Below, one piece after another: positions 61,189 through 64,000 of a stretch of DNA of 64,000 nt (position 1 is its first letter; every line of letters begins with the position of its first letter). Source of the stretch: Ophiobolus disseminans (lineage: Eukaryota; Ascomycota; Dothideomycetes; Pleosporales; Phaeosphaeriaceae). A program made the position numbers and the translations under genes. The DNA lies in contig MU006229.1 of NCBI GenBank assembly GCA_010093685.1, positions 961,271 through 1,025,270 of the forward strand. The letters are read 5' to 3'. The notes below the pieces were generated by a model, which searched no databases, was not told the DNA's origin, and was given only the letters and a program-made list of their open reading frames with translations.

Positions 61189-64000
61189 CTAGCGATAGTC
61201 GCTTGTATCCAGCTCCGCAGTCAGAGTAAGCTTCCGCGACGACGCGGCAACATACACGGTCTTCTTTGCGTCAGTGATGACCCAGTTCTGCGAAGCAACG
61301 TCCCAGTTGGAGATGTCGCGACGAGTAATATCAGCGTGGAACGTAGTGCTCTTGCCAGGCTGAATTGAAAGACGCTCGAAGCCGCGGAGTACGACCTTCG
61401 GGTCGTCGGCATTGCCGAGGCTGATGTAGAGCTGGACAACTTCGTCGCCGGGGAGAGTGCCGTTGTTGGTGATGGTGGCTTCAACGCTGAAGAGCACGTC
61501 CCAGAGCTGCGGGTTTCCACCAGGCGCGCCGCCGGCAGGAATGCGTGCTTGAGGTTTACCGTCGGTTGCACCGGCGGGCCATGTATGGTTGACCCCGTAC
61601 TCACGATCCATGGAGGCGGTCTTGGGGTCAGTGGAGTTGAGGTAAGGGTAAATGAATTGGTTCACATATGTGAAGCTGGACGGCCACTGGTATAGCGAAG
61701 CATCAGTGCTGTAGTTCCCCAACGTAGGAGCGGCTTTCGTTTGGCCCGTAGTCGGTGTGTAGGCACCAGCCGGCAGCTTGTTGACCTTGATGTTCGAGTA
61801 CGAGAAGGTCGTGTATGAGAGACCGAAGCCGAATTCGTAGACAGGGGTGATGTTCTTCTTGTCAAACGCACGGTAATCGATGAATACGCCTTCCTCGAAG
61901 TTGTCCTGTGGGCTGCTCCCATCAGGGTTGGGCTTGTAGATAAGGTCTGGGCCGTATTGTTCTTCGTCGCTTCCAATAGTAAAGGGTAGCTTACCGCCAG
62001 GGTTGTGGCGGCCATAGAGGATATCAGCGATGGCATTGCCAGATTCTTGGCCAGGAAGACCAGCCCAAAGGATGGCAGTAACGTTGTCGTTCTGGTAGAA
62101 AGAGTTGACAAGCACAGGGCCGACCGAGTGAATGACAACAATCGTGTTGTTGCAGTTCGCTGAAACGTTCCGGATCAAGGTGTCGCCGTCTTGCCACAGC
62201 GTCAGGTTGTTACGGTCACCCATGTTGCCATCGACCGTGATGTAACCTTCACCAGAGTCCGCGTTGACGAACACAATAGCCACACTGGCTTGTCTGGCCA
62301 TTGCCTGGACATCCGCAAGCGCCCAGTTGTCGGTGACAGACTGAAATACGCCACCGTTTTGACCGACCGTACTCTTGATGGCTTCCAAAGGAGTAACGAG
62401 ATAGGGGAAGTCGGCTGTTCCCGAGCCCCAGCCCATAGCCAATGTACCTTTATCGCAACCGCGGTCTGCGCAGCCGTTGGGTCCCAATGGATGTTCACCA
62501 GCGTCGTTGCCAAAGACACCAGTCCACTTCTCGGTACCCTTGAGAGGAAGAACTCCAGTGTTCTTCAGCAGCACTGTGGACATTGCTGCCGTTTGACGAA
62601 TACTGCGGAAATGATCTCCTCGCACATCGACGTGCTGATTGATCAGTCCGTAGCCAGCTTTGGCAGCCATATGCAACGGCCCATATGTATCTCGGGACCA
62701 GCTGTCGAAATTGGTGGGGACGGATGCTGTGTCACGGCCAACGTAATAGTAAGCAGCCATGATACGGGTGACTGCATCGTCGAGGCGCCACTCCGGTACT
62801 GTTCCGTTCAGAATGGAGAGTGTAAAGTTCGTTCCCCAGTATGATCGACCTGTGTTGAATTCAGTGTCACCCGGCATACTCATATCAAGGCCAGCGAAGG
62901 ATGAGGCAACACCAGAGTGTTGAGCTTGCCAGTCGGACATGATGAAACCTTGGAAGCCAAGCTCGCCCTTGAGGATGTAGTTCTGCAGATACGAGTTCTG
63001 GCAAGCTTGCGAGTTGTTGACCCTATTGTACGAGCACATGATGGACCCGGTGCCGGCGCGGACAGCGTCAGCAAATGGCCAGAGGTACAGCTCGTGAAGC
63101 GTCTTGTCATCGAGATTAGAGCTGACTGCATCGCTGAATTTGTCCTCGAACTTTCCAGGAGCGCGGAAATGCTCTTGTTCGTTCATGATAAAGTGCTTCG
63201 TGCAGGCAATGACACCAGCGTCTTGAATACCACGGACGGTGTCGGCAACTGCGATACCGGAGAGATATGGGTCAGGAGAGAAGCCTTCCCAGTTGCGCTA
63301 GCTTGATATTAGTTAAACTCTTGATCTGCAGCGATGCGAACTTACACCGCCCTTGGGATTGCGACCAAGAGGCCCAACAACAGGGCCTAGCTGGACATCT
63401 ACGCCCTTGTCGCGGTGCTCGGAACCCATCTGGTATCCACGGCGATACCACTCACCCCGATCCCAGGCGGCGGCAATGGTGCCACCCGCAGGAAAAGCGG
63501 AGACATAGTCGGCAAAGCGGATGCCCAGAGGGCTATCCTGCATACACAGCGAGTCAAAGCCTAGTCGTGGAACTGCTCCGACGTTTCCGACGCAATGGTC
63601 GCTCATCCATCCTGTTCCTGTCGTGATGTTGACTTTCTCGAGGAGGGTGAGTTGGCTGACGAATGCTTGAGCCTTTGCGTACGACGCGCCCCAGTCACCG
63701 AGACCTTCAATCCATCTATTCAGTTAGCATGTGGTCTGCAAGACATGTTCTGCACATTATCTGCACATTATGCAAGCCCCTACAGCCACCATGCACCACC
63801 AGCTGCAGGGTAATACGATCGAAACTACCAACAACCGTCCACGTCGGAGAAATTTGAACAGCCTGAGATATATGAATTACTTACGGGCTAGGGTAGAAAG
63901 GCGGGCTTTGCGCGTTATTCAGTGGACTTGAGGAGCCGTTGGTGGATGGGGATGTGTTATTTGGATACTGTTTACAGTCAGATCGGCGCCCCAAACAAAG
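61189..64000 (-). CDS. GH3 beta-glucosidase (5' end outside window)
   Basis: Minus-strand exons 63967-63885, 63715-63346 and 63297-61189 are visible; an intron precedes 63967 and the first exon(s) lie beyond the right edge, so no signal peptide can be seen. The reading continues FYPSPWIEGLGDWGASYAKA, then KVNITTGTGWMSDHCVGN, DSPLGIRFADYVSAFPAG, CTKHFI and GFIMSDWQAQHSG. The Asp in SDW is the catalytic nucleophile of family 3. A second sandwich domain (HNPGGKLPFTI) and a C-terminal fibronectin-III-like domain (LPGDEVVQLYISLG) complete the usual plan. The enzyme cleaves terminal beta-glucosyl units, for example cellobiose. Several Asn-X-Ser/Thr sites fit secretion. Confidence 0.93.

Overview
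The window is nuclear DNA of a filamentous ascomycete. Genes are broken by short introns of about 45-60 bases with GTAAGT-like donors and CTAAC-type branch sites, and intergenic spaces are about 0.1-5.5 kb. Several proteins belong to families typical of Pezizomycotina: GT90/CAP10 transferases, DUF7730-like proteins, pisatin-demethylase-like P450s and fungal PXA proteins. The gene set is compatible with Dothideomycetes (Pleosporales-like), but that placement is inference. I found no rRNA, tRNA, CRISPR, bacterial operon or intact transposon. Exon-intron structures were joined by hand from splice motifs, reading phase and family alignment remembered from known proteins; none has transcript support.

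Left part (1-16 kb): a membrane GT90 glycosyltransferase on plus; a very large secreted protein on minus with two CBM18 chitin-binding modules and eight cysteine-rich PAN/Apple-like repeats; a P450 on minus; a small DUF7730-like protein on plus; then about 3.7 kb without a convincing gene.

Middle (17-40 kb): a housekeeping-rich block. It holds an unknown 356-residue protein, a Vid24/GID4-type ubiquitin-ligase receptor, an FMN-binding split-barrel protein, a Dbp8-type DEAD-box helicase, a SET-domain methyltransferase, a Bor1-like SLC4 anion transporter, an unknown protein, cysteine dioxygenase, the DRG1/Rbg1 GTPase and a CENP-B/psq-type DNA-binding protein. Next to the transporter lies a short AT-rich relic that may be a decayed transposon piece.

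Right part (40-64 kb): about 5.5 kb without a convincing gene, then a PXA-domain protein with an exceptional 931-base intron, divergent from Mediator subunit MED10. A large unknown multi-exon protein with a membrane segment and signs of decay at its 3' end follows. The window ends with the complex I subunit NDUFS5, an FHA-forkhead transcription factor (Fkh1/2 type) and a GH3 beta-glucosidase that runs off the right edge.

The genes do not form one pathway or an obvious biosynthetic cluster. Most are conserved core genes. The accessory-looking pieces are the CBM18/PAN mosaic protein, the lone P450, the GH3 enzyme and the unknown 50.9-54.6 kb gene. The best candidates for something undescribed are the CBM18-(PAN-like)x8 protein and the unknown 11-exon gene.
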